In this document: positions 34,441 to 45,608 of the stretch, one piece after another | Layout: every line of letters begins with the position of its first letter | How positions within the stretch are numbered: position 1 is the stretch's first letter | Source: Larix kaempferi | Taxonomy: Eukaryota > Streptophyta > Pinopsida > Pinales > Pinaceae | Assembly (NCBI GenBank): GCA_027924585.1 | Contig: BSBM01000151.1 | Span: 13,949,001-14,013,000, forward strand | Length of the DNA: 64,000 nucleotides | Direction of reading: 5' to 3' | Position numbers and translations under genes: made by a program | The notes under the pieces: model-generated | The model's input: the letters and a program-made list of their open reading frames with translations, nothing else | Told to the model about the DNA's origin: nothing | The model's database searches: none

Positions 34441-35699
34441 AAAACCCCTTACCAACTCAAGGCGTAGTGAACACTCAACCATTGGCTCCCCCTCAAGTCA
34501 ACATGCCACCACAACAACAACAGATCACTTATGCCACTCCTGATCAACCCATGTTCGACTCAGGTACTCACCACTTGTTGATGATGTCATCCACTGATGT
34601 CAACCTCCAAACCCATCGAAACCAGTATGGCTCCACCTCTGAAGCCCCTCCCTCCGACAAAAACACCAACGCTCATCCCACTGATCAGACGTTACATATA
34701 CCTCTGGCTCTCCTCGATGGCACTTCCAAAGCACCTCGTTTCCCACTTCGTCAGATCAACAATAACCCCAATGCTCACGCTGTGTCAAATTACAACATTG
34801 TAGATGACTTAGCCCAATCTCCCGCAGCCATGTCTGCGTTGGAAGTCTTGAAAAACTGTCCTTCACAGCGCAAGACTTTGCTCTCCGCCATTGGTGCTAT
34901 TGACCCAAATGATTCCCAACTGATGGCATTCGATTTGGACCACTTCGAACCACGCCTGCCTTCCACTTTAGCGTTCCAAGTTTCTATTTCCGTTCAAAAT
35001 CTTGTCATCCACCGGTGCATCATCGATGAAGGTGCCTCTACATGCGTCATGTCCACATTCGTTTGGCACAAGTTGGGATCCCCTACTCTTCAGCAGTCCA
35101 CTACTGCGTTACAAGCCTACGACGGCCGTTCGGCTCAACCCCAAGGCCTATTAGCTAACGTCCCCATCCAGTTGGCTGGTAAAACCGTTCTCATTAACAT
35201 AGAGGTCATCAATTCCCAACTCGATTATAACCTCTTACTTGGCCGCAGCTACATGTATGCTATGAAGGCGGTTGCCTCCTCCGTCTTTCGTACCATGATG
35301 TTCCCCCATGACGGACGCGTGGTCAAGGTCAACCAACTCACCTACTACGATCCAAATGCCCCCGCTGCACCTGAAAATGTTCTCCCCACGGTTGAACAAC
35401 CTGTTACTGGTGCTGCTACCTCGTTTGTTTCCTCCTTGGGACCTGGAGTTTACTCAGATCCGCTGATGACATCCACCTTCCAATCCATTCCTCCCCCGTC
35501 ATCTGCACCCGAAGTATCTGACTTATGTACCCTTTCCCATAATACACAAACACCTAACAATCCACCGCTCTTGTTTCCCAAACCACCATTGGTACCTAGC
35601 CACATTGGTGTTACACCCAATCACACAATCCCTTTCCTAGTCCCTCCCTCGGGAGTAGTAAGTGCCCCGGTTATGGCTACCCTTGCCTCCCTGGGTTAA
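34441..35699 (+). pseudogene. Protease region of element A
   Basis: The frame runs on from gag. After a linker with YNIVDDLAQSPAAMSALEVL comes the retropepsin-like domain: CIIDEGASTCVMSTFVWHKL (about 35.02-35.08 kb) with the Asp in DEGA, LLANVPIQLAGKTVLI, and LDYNLLLGRSYMYA as the second conserved motif. A Pro-rich linker follows. The TAA at 35697-35699 results from a 1-base deletion near 35684; B keeps the reading frame open through this point. A protease would release the mature gag and pol proteins. Confidence 0.8.
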
Positions 35700-37453
35700 C
35701 CTTGGGATTACCCGTGTGGTATCTTTCACCTCCCATTCCCCCACCGACACCAAACGTCGTCCTACAACCGGTGCAACCCATCGCTACTACTAGTCAACCA
35801 CCTCCCGGTGTCACTACCCCTTCATCCTCTACGAATCCCCCCCCTCTTATCAAGCACACTAGGGGCAGAGGCCCACTACCATACACTGCTGTACCTCCTC
35901 CCAAGATAGTTAAACCCCCTCCCATTTTTTGTGCTCCCCCCAAATGCTCATTGTGCGATGAGTTAGGCCATCCAACTCACCAATGTCCACGGTTACCTGC
36001 ATTACAGGAACACATGCAGATGCTTGACGATGACCCCAACATCCCGGTTGTCGAACTCAACCCAAACCCCAAGCCTCGTGATAAATCGCTGCGCACCAAC
36101 CACCCTTGTGCCATATGCGGTATTTATGGCCACTACTCACATCACTACCCCGATCTCCCAGATTACAGAGTAGCTCTCTATGAGATGAATAATTTGGACC
36201 TTGAGACGGCGCCCCCCACAATTGAGGAGATCCACCCCCCGGTCTCATCCCCATCCAACGAGATTAATACCAATTATATGATCTCTTCCACAACCATTCC
36301 CTCATCAACCGATTTGAAAACCCACACTTTCCGTACTGATGAGGATATTCTCGAGGCTATCACTGCCCTAGATTATCCCTCGGATGACATGCAACATCAT
36401 TCCTATTTCCTCCCAGAAGAATCTTCCTCTAGTACAGCTACCCAATTTGCAGTTGAGTCCAAAGATTTCCTTCCCACCAAATTCGACTGGTTTAAGGATC
36501 CTATTCCTGCTCCTGATGCCTTTGAGGAAGGTAACATGGCCAACATCTCTCCCGTTATCCACATAGATATCTCTGCCCCTGGAGGTGCCCCTGAACTCAT
36601 CACTTTAGGAGCCTCCTGCAGTGAGTCTGAGATTGAGGAGTACAAAGAACTCTTCCAAGAATTCCATGATGTCTTTGCTTGGTCCTATATCGAAATGCCC
36701 GGTCTTGACCCCGCCATTATAGAGCACCACATTGACACATGGCCGCCGGATGTACCCCCCATTCGTCAGAAACAGTGTCCCATTCATCCTTCCAAGCTAC
36801 CCGCTGTTAAAGCCGAGGTCGAGAAACTTCGCAAAGCAAGATTCATTTATCTTATTGCTTATACCACCTGGGTTTCAAACCCCGTTCCAGTTAACAAAAA
36901 ACAAGGCACCATTAGAGTATGCACTGACTTCCGCGATTTAAACTGTGCCTGTCCCAAAGACAATTTCCCCATGCCATTTATTGACCAACTCATCGATGCG
37001 TGTGCGGGGCATGAAGTCCTCTCTTTCATGGAAGGTTTTTCCGGATACAATCAGATTCAAATCCGTAAGGAAGACCAGTATAAGACTGCCTTTACCACCC
37101 CATGGGGCACTTTCGCCTATCACGTCATGCCTTTTGGCCTCAAAAATGCTGGTGCCACCTTCCAGCAGGACATGACCTATTGTTTTCCTGAATTGGTCCA
37201 TATCTTGCTAGTCTATCTTGATGACCTTACAGCTCGTTCCCGGAAACGATCAGACCACCTTATTGACCTCCGGCAAGTTTTCCTGCGTTTTCGCAAATAT
37301 AAAATCCACTTGAACCCACACAAGTGTGTCTTTTGTGTTCCGGCAGGCCGGTTGTTGGGTTTCATTGTTTCCCACAAAGGAATTGCTATTGATCCCCTGA
37401 AGGTTCAAGCCATTTTAGATCTCCCCTCTCCTCGCACGCTTCGGCAACTCTAG
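35700..37453 (+). pseudogene. Linker zinc knuckles and reverse transcriptase of element A
   Basis: Residues about 75-90 hold CSLCDELGHPTHQC, a full CX2CX4HX4C knuckle. About 50 residues later CAICGIYGHYSHHY is a second knuckle whose last Cys is Tyr in A but Cys in B. The RT palm follows: FHDVFAWSYIEMPGLDPAII, VSNPVPVNKKQGTIRV, CTDFRDLNCACPKDNFP, FMEGFSGYNQIQIRKED, WGTFAYHVMPFGLKNAGATF and the active site LLVYLDDLTARS. The YLDD motif is intact. TAG at 37451-37453 aligns with CAG in B (QLQSLQG). Gag-pol was originally one continuous frame. Confidence 0.93.
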
Positions 37454-37996
37454 AGTCTGCAGGGGCGATCCAATTTGCTTCGACGCTTCGTTCCTGATTA
37501 CGCCACCAAAGTTCATGGATTCTTACGCCTCCTTCGTACCCACATACCCTTTGTTTGGGATCAGCAAGCAAAAGCTACATTCGAAGCCCTCAAGAAAGCT
37601 CTCACACAAGCCCCTTTGATCTCCCCTACGGATTTCTCTCAGGACTTCATCCTTTACGTCTCGGCATTCGACCATGCTGTGTCCAGAGTCTTGGTTCAAG
37701 AAGACGCCTCTCACAAAGAGCATGTCATTTATTATGTCAGCCAGGCTTTGTTTGGACCTCCCCTACATTACCCATACGAGGAAAGATTAGCCCTAGCTGT
37801 AGTCTTTTCCGTCCAAAAATTGCGACACTACATTCTGTTCAGTCATACCACAGTTGTCGCCGACTCCAACCCTATCGTCTATCTCCTCACTCGGTGGATC
37901 CTACAAGGTCGTGTTGCTAAATGGGTCATTATCCTCCAGGAATATGACCTCACTTTCAGAACCCCTAAGAGCACTAAAGCCATCGCACTTGCCTAG
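37454..37996 (+). pseudogene. Pol-internal RNase H of element A, first catalytic Asp lost
   Basis: The connection segment NLLRRFVPDYATKVHGFL leads into the fold FILYVSAFDHAVSRVLVQED, VIYYVSQALFGPPLHYPYEE, RLALAVVFSVQKLRHYILF and ADSNPIVYLLTRWIL. Aligned by eye to the canonical DAS motif, the first catalytic Asp is Ser; Glu (PYEERLAL) and the later Asp (ADSNP) are present. Because A lacks the extra aRNH domain, it has no complete RNase H active site. TAG at 37994-37996 aligns with CAG in B. Confidence 0.85.
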
Positions 37997-39336
37997 CTCA
38001 TCACTGATCTCCCCTCCCTTTTGCCGTCCCCACAAATCTCCGATGGGTTACCCGAAAATCACTTGTTCACTATCTCGTCTGATGACCCATGGTACGGTGA
38101 TATTTTGTTATACCTTCGCACGCAGAAGTTCAGACCCAAATTCAACCGTGATGGACGTCGTCGTATCCGTCATCAGGCCTCTCGATATCTCCTCTTAGGC
38201 GATGTCCTTTACCGGTGATGGGTCGACACGATTCTTCGACGTTGCCTTACACACGAGGAAGCTGAACATATCCTCAATGACTGTCATAGCAGTGCCTGCG
38301 GCAGCCATTTCTCTGGGATGGCCACCGCCCAAAAGGTCATCTGCGCCAGATACTTCTGGCCCACACTTTTCACCGACTGCATCACTGCGGTCAAGCATTG
38401 CCATAATTGCCAACTTTTTGCTCCCAAGGCCCGGACAGCACCTGCTCCATTACATCTAGTCATCACCATTGGTTCATTTTGTAAGTCGGCCATCGACTTC
38501 ATGGAGTGTAGACCCCCATCGGCCAACGGCCATAAATACATCATTGTCACCGTCGATTACTTCACCAAATGGGCTGAAGCCATGCCCACTTTCAATTGTA
38601 CCGCGGATACCGCTACCCATTTCTTTTTTAACCACGTTATCACTCGATTCGGGGTTCCCAAACAGTTGGTCTCAGACCATGGTTCGCACTTCGAAGATTC
38701 CGTTTGGCACGAGTTATCCACCCTCCTCAAGTTCGAACATCAATATTCCTCTGCTTACTACCCCCAAGGGAATGGCCAAGTAGAGGCCATTAACAAAATT
38801 CTCAAAACCATCCTTCAATGCACTGTCGATCGGCATAAGTCCAATTGGCACCACATGTTCTTCCCTGCCTTATGAGCTTACCACACCTCTACCAAGACCG
38901 CCACTTGTTTTACCCCGTTTCACTTAGTTCACGGTGTAGAGTCTGTCCTCCCCATCGAGTGTCAGATACGTGCCTTACAAATTGCCGTCGAGCTTCTCCT
39001 CGACACCTCCCCACTTGAGCAACGTCTGCTATCCCTCGAACAAGAAGATGAAAACCGTCGTGCCACTCTCCAGACTATTGAAGCCACCAAGAACTGCTCC
39101 AAAGCTGGTTACGACAAACATGTACACCCTCGAACTTTCCATGAAGGGGACCTCGTCCTCGCATATGAACAACCCCACGACAAAACCAGTAAAGGAAAGT
39201 TTGAATCCATGTGGCAAGGCCCTTACATCATGCAGACCTGCCTCAGCAAAGGGGCCTACATTTTAACTGACTCAGAAGGTCGCCCTTTGCGCAACCCTCG
39301 TAATGGGTTGTATCTTAAACGCTTTTATCCCTAGAT
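37997..39336 (+). pseudogene. Integrase of element A
   Basis: The zinc-binding region reads HSSACGSHFSGMATAQ then CHNCQLF; the first motif is altered against HSGACGGHFSG in B. The catalytic core has Asp in SAIDFMECRP, Asp in VSDHGSHF and Glu in GQVEAINK. The C-terminal part carries GDLVLAYEQPHDKTSKGKFE and GPYIMQTCLSKGAYIL, ending NGLYLKRFYP. In-frame stops at 38216-38218 (CGA to TGA) and 38873-38875 (TGG to TGA) break it. The DDE triad is intact in sequence. Confidence 0.92.
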
Positions 39337-41413
39337 AACTCGCGGCCCCATTGGTCTGTATTGTACAGTTTGTTCTCTTTTTTATTTTTCACCTTTTTTA
39401 CCACACTTTTACATGAGCCATTCACTCCTGTCATATTGCAACCATTTCGTTATTTTGCCACCATTCATTACCCCGCAAGGAGGCCCACCAGTGTTCCCCC
39501 CCTACCCTCGTTCTTGGTCATCATTAATGTTTATTGATTGAGCACTTCCTCCTTGCCTGGCCATTCCTTTTGTTCGGTATAATTTTATCCCTTTTTCGGG
39601 CCGGACAAGTCCTTTACAAAAAAGGCACTTAGGGAGTTTCTGTTAAGCTCTTTTCTGACTCTTAAAACAATGAAAAGATCGTCGAGCAATCTTGCTTCCT
39701 TTCATGCTCGTTAAAGTACCTGAAAGGGTGTCTATCTGGTATAAGTTTACCCCTTTTCCAGACCTGGTAGACTAATTACGAAAAAGGAATACTCTAGTCA
39801 CGCTGGCTAGAAGAGTTCTTCATTGCATCCTTTTATGCTTCTTTGGGCCTTGGAGACTAACACACGAAAAAGAAACCCCCTGGACTCTTCTTATCGCTTT
39901 CAAACTCTCTAAAATTGAAAGCAACCACGAGCATGAACTGTCCTGGGCTCGTACAAATCCACACGACAATACCATTCCATTCTTTTAGAGTCTTCTTATC
40001 GCTTTCAGACTCCTTAAAATTGAAAGCAATCACGAGCATGAACTGTCCTGGGCTCGTATAAATCCACACGACAGTACCATTTTTTCACCCACTTCTTCTA
40101 GTTCCTTAACCCATGAAGAAGTCCTCCCATGCCTCCTGGCACTATGATCGATCATCTCGGTAGCACCCCCAATCAGGTCGCCTTTGCTCAGAGTAGTCTG
40201 CAGTCTCCTGCCATTTTACACCCGCTTGAGTCTCCCTCATCCCAGTTACTATCCTTGATCCATTACAACTATGATCCCTTTCCCATCAGTCAGTTTCATA
40301 TGCTGCCCGATCATCCCCGCCATCATACTCTGAACAAAGGAAGTTTGAGTCCACCCACTCTACTTGCCCAGCTATCCCCCACAGTTTGTTAGTCCTACTA
40401 TCAGTACTTTCACACTTCGGTTCTCCACTTCGTGCTCCTATCAAGGAAACATCATTGCCTTGCTAGTTGCAGGTCTCCCTCTATCGACGACAGCCCCTCT
40501 ATTCCAGAGGATAGACCCAGAGGTCCTTGTGCCTTGGACCCATCACCATTAGTGGTGAGTGCCTACGGACCATTTTGAGAGGAGTCATCAGTGCCTCTCC
40601 AAGTGGTTGTTTCTCACATGCTCGACTTCAACACTTTGATCGCATCGTTGAGAATCGCGCAGGGTTTATATCCCTTCAGTTATTGGTCGAAGACCCCGGA
40701 TCTCCCCCAACTCTAGCACATTGGTGAGTCACCTCGGAACGCCCAAGTTATATGTTCCCGTGGATGTCCGGGTTGCATTGGCGATTGTATTCGGAAGCCA
40801 TCCAGTTATATGCTTCCTTGAGTACTCAGTTCCGTTCCAGTTCAGTGTACCATTGAGAGTGTGACCCCTTGTCACTATGATCCAGCAGCTCATCAGTTCC
40901 TTTGGTACCACACTCAGTAGCATTGTTTTTATTCCAGTGTATCAGTTCTTCAGCTCAGACATGGCCAGCCCAACAGTATGTCCCATATTTGTGTCCCCTC
41001 TGGACCCTTATGATGTACACACTGGTTCTCTATGTATCCTACACGTCCCCCTTTTTGGGCCTCACAGTTATTTTTATGTATCTTGATACGAGCATGGGTA
41101 TGCCCGCCTCGTCCATATATTGAGATTCTTCCTCATTCCTTATTTGAGGTCCTGTATATGTCAAGTCCCCATATTTTGGACCCCATTGTTATTATTGTTC
41201 TATATATTTATACGAGCATGGGAATGCCCACCTCGTCCATATGATCAGATTATTCCTCACACATTATTGATGTTATGTACTTTTAGTTTTTGCAGTTTGT
41301 TCGGGATTGTTGTTCCGGGCTCCAGTTTGTTTCTTCTCTTCTCTACACCCCAGGAAAACCATTAAAATACTTATGATGTCTATCGGCCATACGATGAGCT
41401 CCTTCCCTCACAC
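39337..41413 (+). other. 3' non-coding region of element A
   Basis: No ORF is conserved here. A 94-bp unit (CTTATCGCTTTCA...AATCCACACGACA) is tandemly duplicated at 39885-40080. ACGAGCATGGG-ATGCCC-CC followed by TCGTCCATAT occurs at about 41090 and 41215. Both duplications are also present, inverted, in B (about 43.92-44.11 and 42.75-42.91 kb). The junction near 39391-39412 is where the 3.2-kb aRNH/aORF block of B is missing. Confidence 0.75.
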
Positions 41414-41427
41414 ATCAGGGGGCAATC
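41414..41427 (+). other. Polypurine tract of element A
   Basis: ATCAGGGGGCAATC directly precedes TGTTAACA of the 3' LTR. The same sequence precedes the 3' LTR of B on the minus strand, which supports its role as the plus-strand primer. Confidence 0.85.
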
Positions 41428-42169
41428 TGTTAACACGCAAAAAGTGCTCACTACCTCATCTACCCATCACATGACTCATTTGTCCATATTTCCTACCATA
41501 TTTACCTTCAGAGCCCTAAAATCCCCCTAAAAAGCCTCCAAAAGGCCATAAAACCATCAAAAAAGCCTCAAAAAGGCTAAAAAACCCCTTTTCCCTCCAA
41601 AAATATCCAAAGTTCCTCCAAAATAGCAAAAACCCTCTAAAAAGGGAATAAAAAATATAAAATAATGAGGAAAATGAGGAAAAAGGAGGAAAAAACCCTA
41701 TACAGCTGACCTAGACCATATGGTTCGCAAAACCATGGGCCAGCACTCCACCACCAAAAACCTATAAATAGGTGATGGAAACCCCTCATTTCATATCCAC
41801 AATCAAGTATACCCTTACTCTGCCAAAATCTCTCTTGAAACCCTAGCTCACCCTTGAGCTACTTTCACCATTGAGAGCCCCTTTTGGCCCATTTCCACCA
41901 TTGGAGAAAGAGAAGGAGCAAAGTTGGAGTTTGGAGCAACCCTCTTGGATCATTGCAAGAACTTCACCAACCTCTACACTTGAGGTAAAATTTCAATACA
42001 AAAAAAACCATTTATTATTTATTGTCTCTTATGTTTCATGTACATGTTTAGAATAATTTCCATTTCAATGTATTGTCTTTCATTCACTGTTTATTGAACT
42101 GCTACTAAGGAGTCCCTTCTCCTTAGTAGGTGCTCATTTGCACAAGCTAGGGTGAAAACCCTAGCTACA
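41428..42169 (+). repeat. 3' LTR of element A (742 bp)
   Basis: It matches the 5' LTR with about ten differences by eye, for instance ACACCC/ACACGC at the start and CATTCATTG/CATTCACTG near the end. It is followed by the GCTAG target-site copy at 42170-42174. Confidence 0.95.
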
Positions 42170-42174
42170 GCTAG

Positions 42175-42568
42175 GGTTTCAGGAGTGATTTTAGCAGAGT
42201 AAGGGTGTGTTTGACTGTGGATATGAAATGAGGGGCCTCCATCACCTATTTATAGGTTTTTAGTGGTGGAGTGCTGACCCATGGTTTTGGGCACCATATG
42301 GTTTAGGTCAGCTGTATAGGGTTTTTGCTTCCTTTTTCCCTCTTTTTTCTCTTTTTTGTATTTTTTATTTCCTTTTTAGAGGGTTTTGCTATTTTGGAGG
42401 AATTTTGGAGTAAAAAAGGGGTTTTTTGGCCTTTGGAGGCTTTTTTTGGCCTTTTGGAGGCTTTTTAATAGGTTTTTAAGGTTTTGGAGGAAAATATGGT
42501 AGGAAATATGGACAAATGAGTCATGTAATGGGGTAGATGAGGTAGTGAGCACTTTTTGGGTGTTAACA
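42175..42568 (-). repeat. 3' LTR of element B, inner piece
   Basis: It continues the B LTR after the A insertion and ends TGTTAACA (minus-strand start TGTTAACACCC). It matches 57073-57451, and the reversed TATA box lies near 42248-42258. Confidence 0.9.
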
Positions 42569-44595
42569 GATTGCCCCCTGATGTGTGAGGGCAGGAGCTC
42601 ATCGTATGGCTGATAGACATCATAAGTCTTTTATGGTTTTTCTGGGGTGTGGAGAAGAGAAGAAACGAACTAGAGCCCGGAACAACGGTCCCGAACAAAC
42701 TGCAAAAAATGAAAGTACATGACCTCAATAATGAATGAGGAATAATCTGAACATAAGGACGAGGTGGGCATTCCCATGCTCGTATCAAGATATAGAACAA
42801 TAATAACAATGGGGTCCAAAATATGGGGACCTGAAATATACATGGCCTCAAATAATGAATGAGGAAGAATCTCAATATATGGACGAGGCAGGCATACCCA
42901 TGCTCGTATCAAGATACATAAAAAATAACTATGAGGCCCAAAAAAGGGGGACTTGTAAGATATATAGAGAACCACTATGTACATTAGAAGGGTCCGGAGG
43001 GGACACAAATCTGGGACATACTGCTGGAATGACCATGTCTGAGCTGAAGAACTGATACACTGGAATAACAACAATGCTACTGAGTGGGGTACCAGAGGAA
43101 CTAATGAGCTGCCGGATCATAGTGACAGGGAGTCATACCCTCAATGGTACACTGAACTGGAACTGAGATGGGTACTCAAGGAAGCATGTAACTGGATGGA
43201 TTTCGAATACAATCCCCAACGCAACTCGGACATCCATGGGAACATATAACTGGGCATTCCAAAGTGACTCACCAATGTGCTAGAGTCGGGGGAAATCCGG
43301 GGTCTTCGACCAATAACTGAAGGGATATAAACCCTGCGTGATTCTCAACGATGCGATCAAGGTGTTGAAGTCGAGCATGCGAGAAACAACCACTCACAGA
43401 GGCACTGATGACTCCTCTCAAAATGGTCCGTAGGCACGCACCACAGATGGTGATGAGTCCAAGGCGCAGGGACCTTTGGGTCTATCCTCTAGAATAGAGG
43501 GGCTGTCATCGACAGAGGGAGACCTGCAACTAGCAAGGCAATGATGTTTCCTTAATAAGAGCATGAGGTGGAGAACCGAAGTGTGAGAGTACTGATGGTA
43601 GGATTGTCATATTGTGGGGAATAACTAGGCAAGTAGAGTGCATGGACTCAAACTTCCTTTGTTCAGAGTATGATGGCGGGGATGATCGGGCAGCATATGA
43701 AACTGATTGGTGGGAAAGGGATCATAGCTGTAATGGATCAAGGATAGTGACTGGGATGAGTGATACTCAAGCTGGTGTAAAATGACAGGATATTGCAGAA
43801 TACTCTAAACAAAGGCGACCTGATTGGGGGTGCTACCGAGATGATCGATCATAGTGCCAAGAGGCATGGGGGGGACTTCTTCACGGGTTAAGGAACTAGA
43901 AGAAGTGTGTGTAAAATGGTACTGTCGTGTGGATTTATACAAGCCCAGGACAGTTCATGCTTGTGATTGCTTTCAATTTTAAGGAGTCTGAAAGTGATAA
44001 GAAGACTCTGAAATAATGGAATGGTATCGTCGTGTGGATTTGTACGAGCCCAGGACGGCGCATGCTCATGGTTGCTTTCAATTTTAGAGATTCTGAAAGC
44101 GATAAGAAGACTCCAGGGGGGGTGCTTTTTCTTGTGTTAGTCTCCAAGGCCTGATGAAGCATAAAAGGATGCAATGAAGAACTCTTCTAGCCGGTGTGAC
44201 TAGGGTATTCCTTTTTCGTAATTAGTCTACCAGGTCCGGAAAAGGGTTAAACTTATACCAGATAGACACCCTTTCAGGTACTTTAAAGAGCATGAAAGGA
44301 AGCAAGATTGCTCGATGATCTTTTCATTGTTTTAGGAGTCAGAAAAGAGCTTAACAGAAACTCCCTAAGTGCCTTTTTCGTAAAGGACTTGTCCGGCCCG
44401 AAAAAGGGATAAAATTATACCGAACAAAAGGAATGGCCAGGCAAGGAAGAAGTGCTCAATCAAGGAACATTGATGATGACCAAGAACGAGGGAGGGGGGG
44501 AACACTAGTGGGCCTCCTTGCGGGATAATGAAAGGTGGAAAAATAACGAAATAATTGCAGTATGAAAGGAGTGAATGGCTCATGTAAAAATGTGG
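42569..44595 (-). other. Polypurine tract and 3' non-coding region of element B
   Basis: The polypurine tract (42569-42582; CAGGGGGCAATC on the minus strand) is followed by non-coding sequence that aligns, inverted, with 39400-41413 of element A. It includes the same 94-bp tandem duplication (43.92-44.11 kb) and paired CATGCTCGTATCAAGATA motifs at 42776 and 42900. The apparent ORFs here are not conserved as frames between A and B. Confidence 0.75.
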
Positions 44596-44611
44596 AACAA
44601 TCCGATGGCGT

Positions 44612-44945
44612 TCGATGTGGCACGCAAACCGAGGCAGCAAGGTGTCGAGACACAATGTTGAAACTGTACTAGATGAGAGTGAGAAATGATCTCAAGCATC
44701 ATCACGAGCTCAGAAAAATGAATTCGGTGATATAAAAAGTGTCAAAAACAGATAACGACCGAAGTGGCACGTAAACCGAGGCGATAGGGGGCGTTTTGGA
44801 AAAATACCCAAAAACTTTGGGGGTGAGACTGAGAAATGATCTCAAGCATCATCACAGGCTCAGAAGAATGAATTCGATGATATAAAATATATAAAAAATG
44901 GAGAGCAGCCAAAGTGGCACACAAACCGAGGTGACTAGTGGTGTC
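44612..44945. repeat. Tandem repeat, about 148-bp unit, 2.3 copies
   Basis: GTGGCAC(G/A)-AAACCGAGG starts units at 44617, 44764 and 44914, and AGAAATGATCTCAAGCATCATCAC recurs at 44670 and 44830. It lies in the segment of B that A lacks, between the 3' non-coding region and the antisense ORF's 5' side. Confidence 0.8.
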
Positions 44946-45098
44946 TAAAAAATGCTCAAAAAATGATGTGGAAAAAATAAGAGAACAAGTTGACCATCAT
45001 GACGGTCTCGTCATGCGGATTCCAGTGGTGGAAACGGTTCAAAAAATGGACTCCGTATGGGTTCAGAATGGCCAAAACAAGAAAAATTCAACGGACTA

Positions 45099-45608
45099 TA
45101 AATAGTAAGTGGGTCCAACATGACAAGTGTCATTTGGACTTGTTGACTTTGACTAGTGATCAGAGTGGACCATAGCTAAGTTGGTGTTTCTGGACGATCC
45201 GACCAGCCATTTTCAGAGCCAGGAGTTACAGGTATTCTGATAAACTTATACCTGCATTTTCATTGGATTCGAGGGGTGGGGTAGTGGGTCCCAGGGGATT
45301 TTTTTTACGGTCCACGTGGGGTGGACCGCAGGTTTGTGGGGTGGAACCACGGTCGGGGACTGCGAGTTCCGGGGCGGATCACGCGGACGGTGACCACGAG
45401 GTTTGGGTCAGAATACGCGGTATGGTACTACAAGTTTCGAGGCTGGACTTGCGGTTCTGGACCGCGAGTTCGGCTCCTATAGGCACGGCCCCATACCGCG
45501 ACTGTAGCCCTGACAGCCGCTGTCGGAAACCGCGGCAAGGGGACCTAAAGCCGCGATTGGGATCGAGCTTTTAGGGTTTTCCCGGGGGGGAAGGGTTAGT
45601 TATGCGAC
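45099..45608 (+). promoter_or_regulatory. Putative promoter and GC-rich 5' region of the antisense ORF of element B
   Basis: TATAAATAG at about 45099-45107 is followed by a 300-bp CG-rich stretch (45.28-45.59 kb) with repeated ACCGCGAG-type phrases and the perfect palindrome GACAGC-C-GCTGTC near 45511, ending about 10 bases before the ATG at 45609. Orientation matches the antisense ORF and not the element. Promoter function is inference. Confidence 0.45.

Larger units (their letters stand above)
30329..42169 (+). mobile_element. Young Tat-type element A, inserted in the 3' LTR of element B
   Basis: A complete 11.84-kb insertion with LTRs of 743 and 742 bp that differ at about ten positions, and with a perfect 5-bp target-site duplication. 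It belongs to the same family as B: its LTR ends, polypurine tract, gag-pol and 3' non-coding region all align with B. Compared with B it lacks about 235 bp after the 5' LTR (including the PBS) and about 3.2 kb after integrase (aRNH and antisense ORF). Its gag-pol has two 1-base deletions and about nine nonsense codons. Confidence 0.95.

Noticed and set aside
33435-34482. Several minus-strand ORFs opposite gag of element A (up to 156 codons)
   Set aside because: They lie antisense to Pro/Gln-rich gag codons, which are poor in reverse-strand stops; low complexity and no ATG conservation.
35681-35702. Programmed frameshift between protease and RT in element A
   Set aside because: Element B is continuous here; a single-base deletion in A explains the break.
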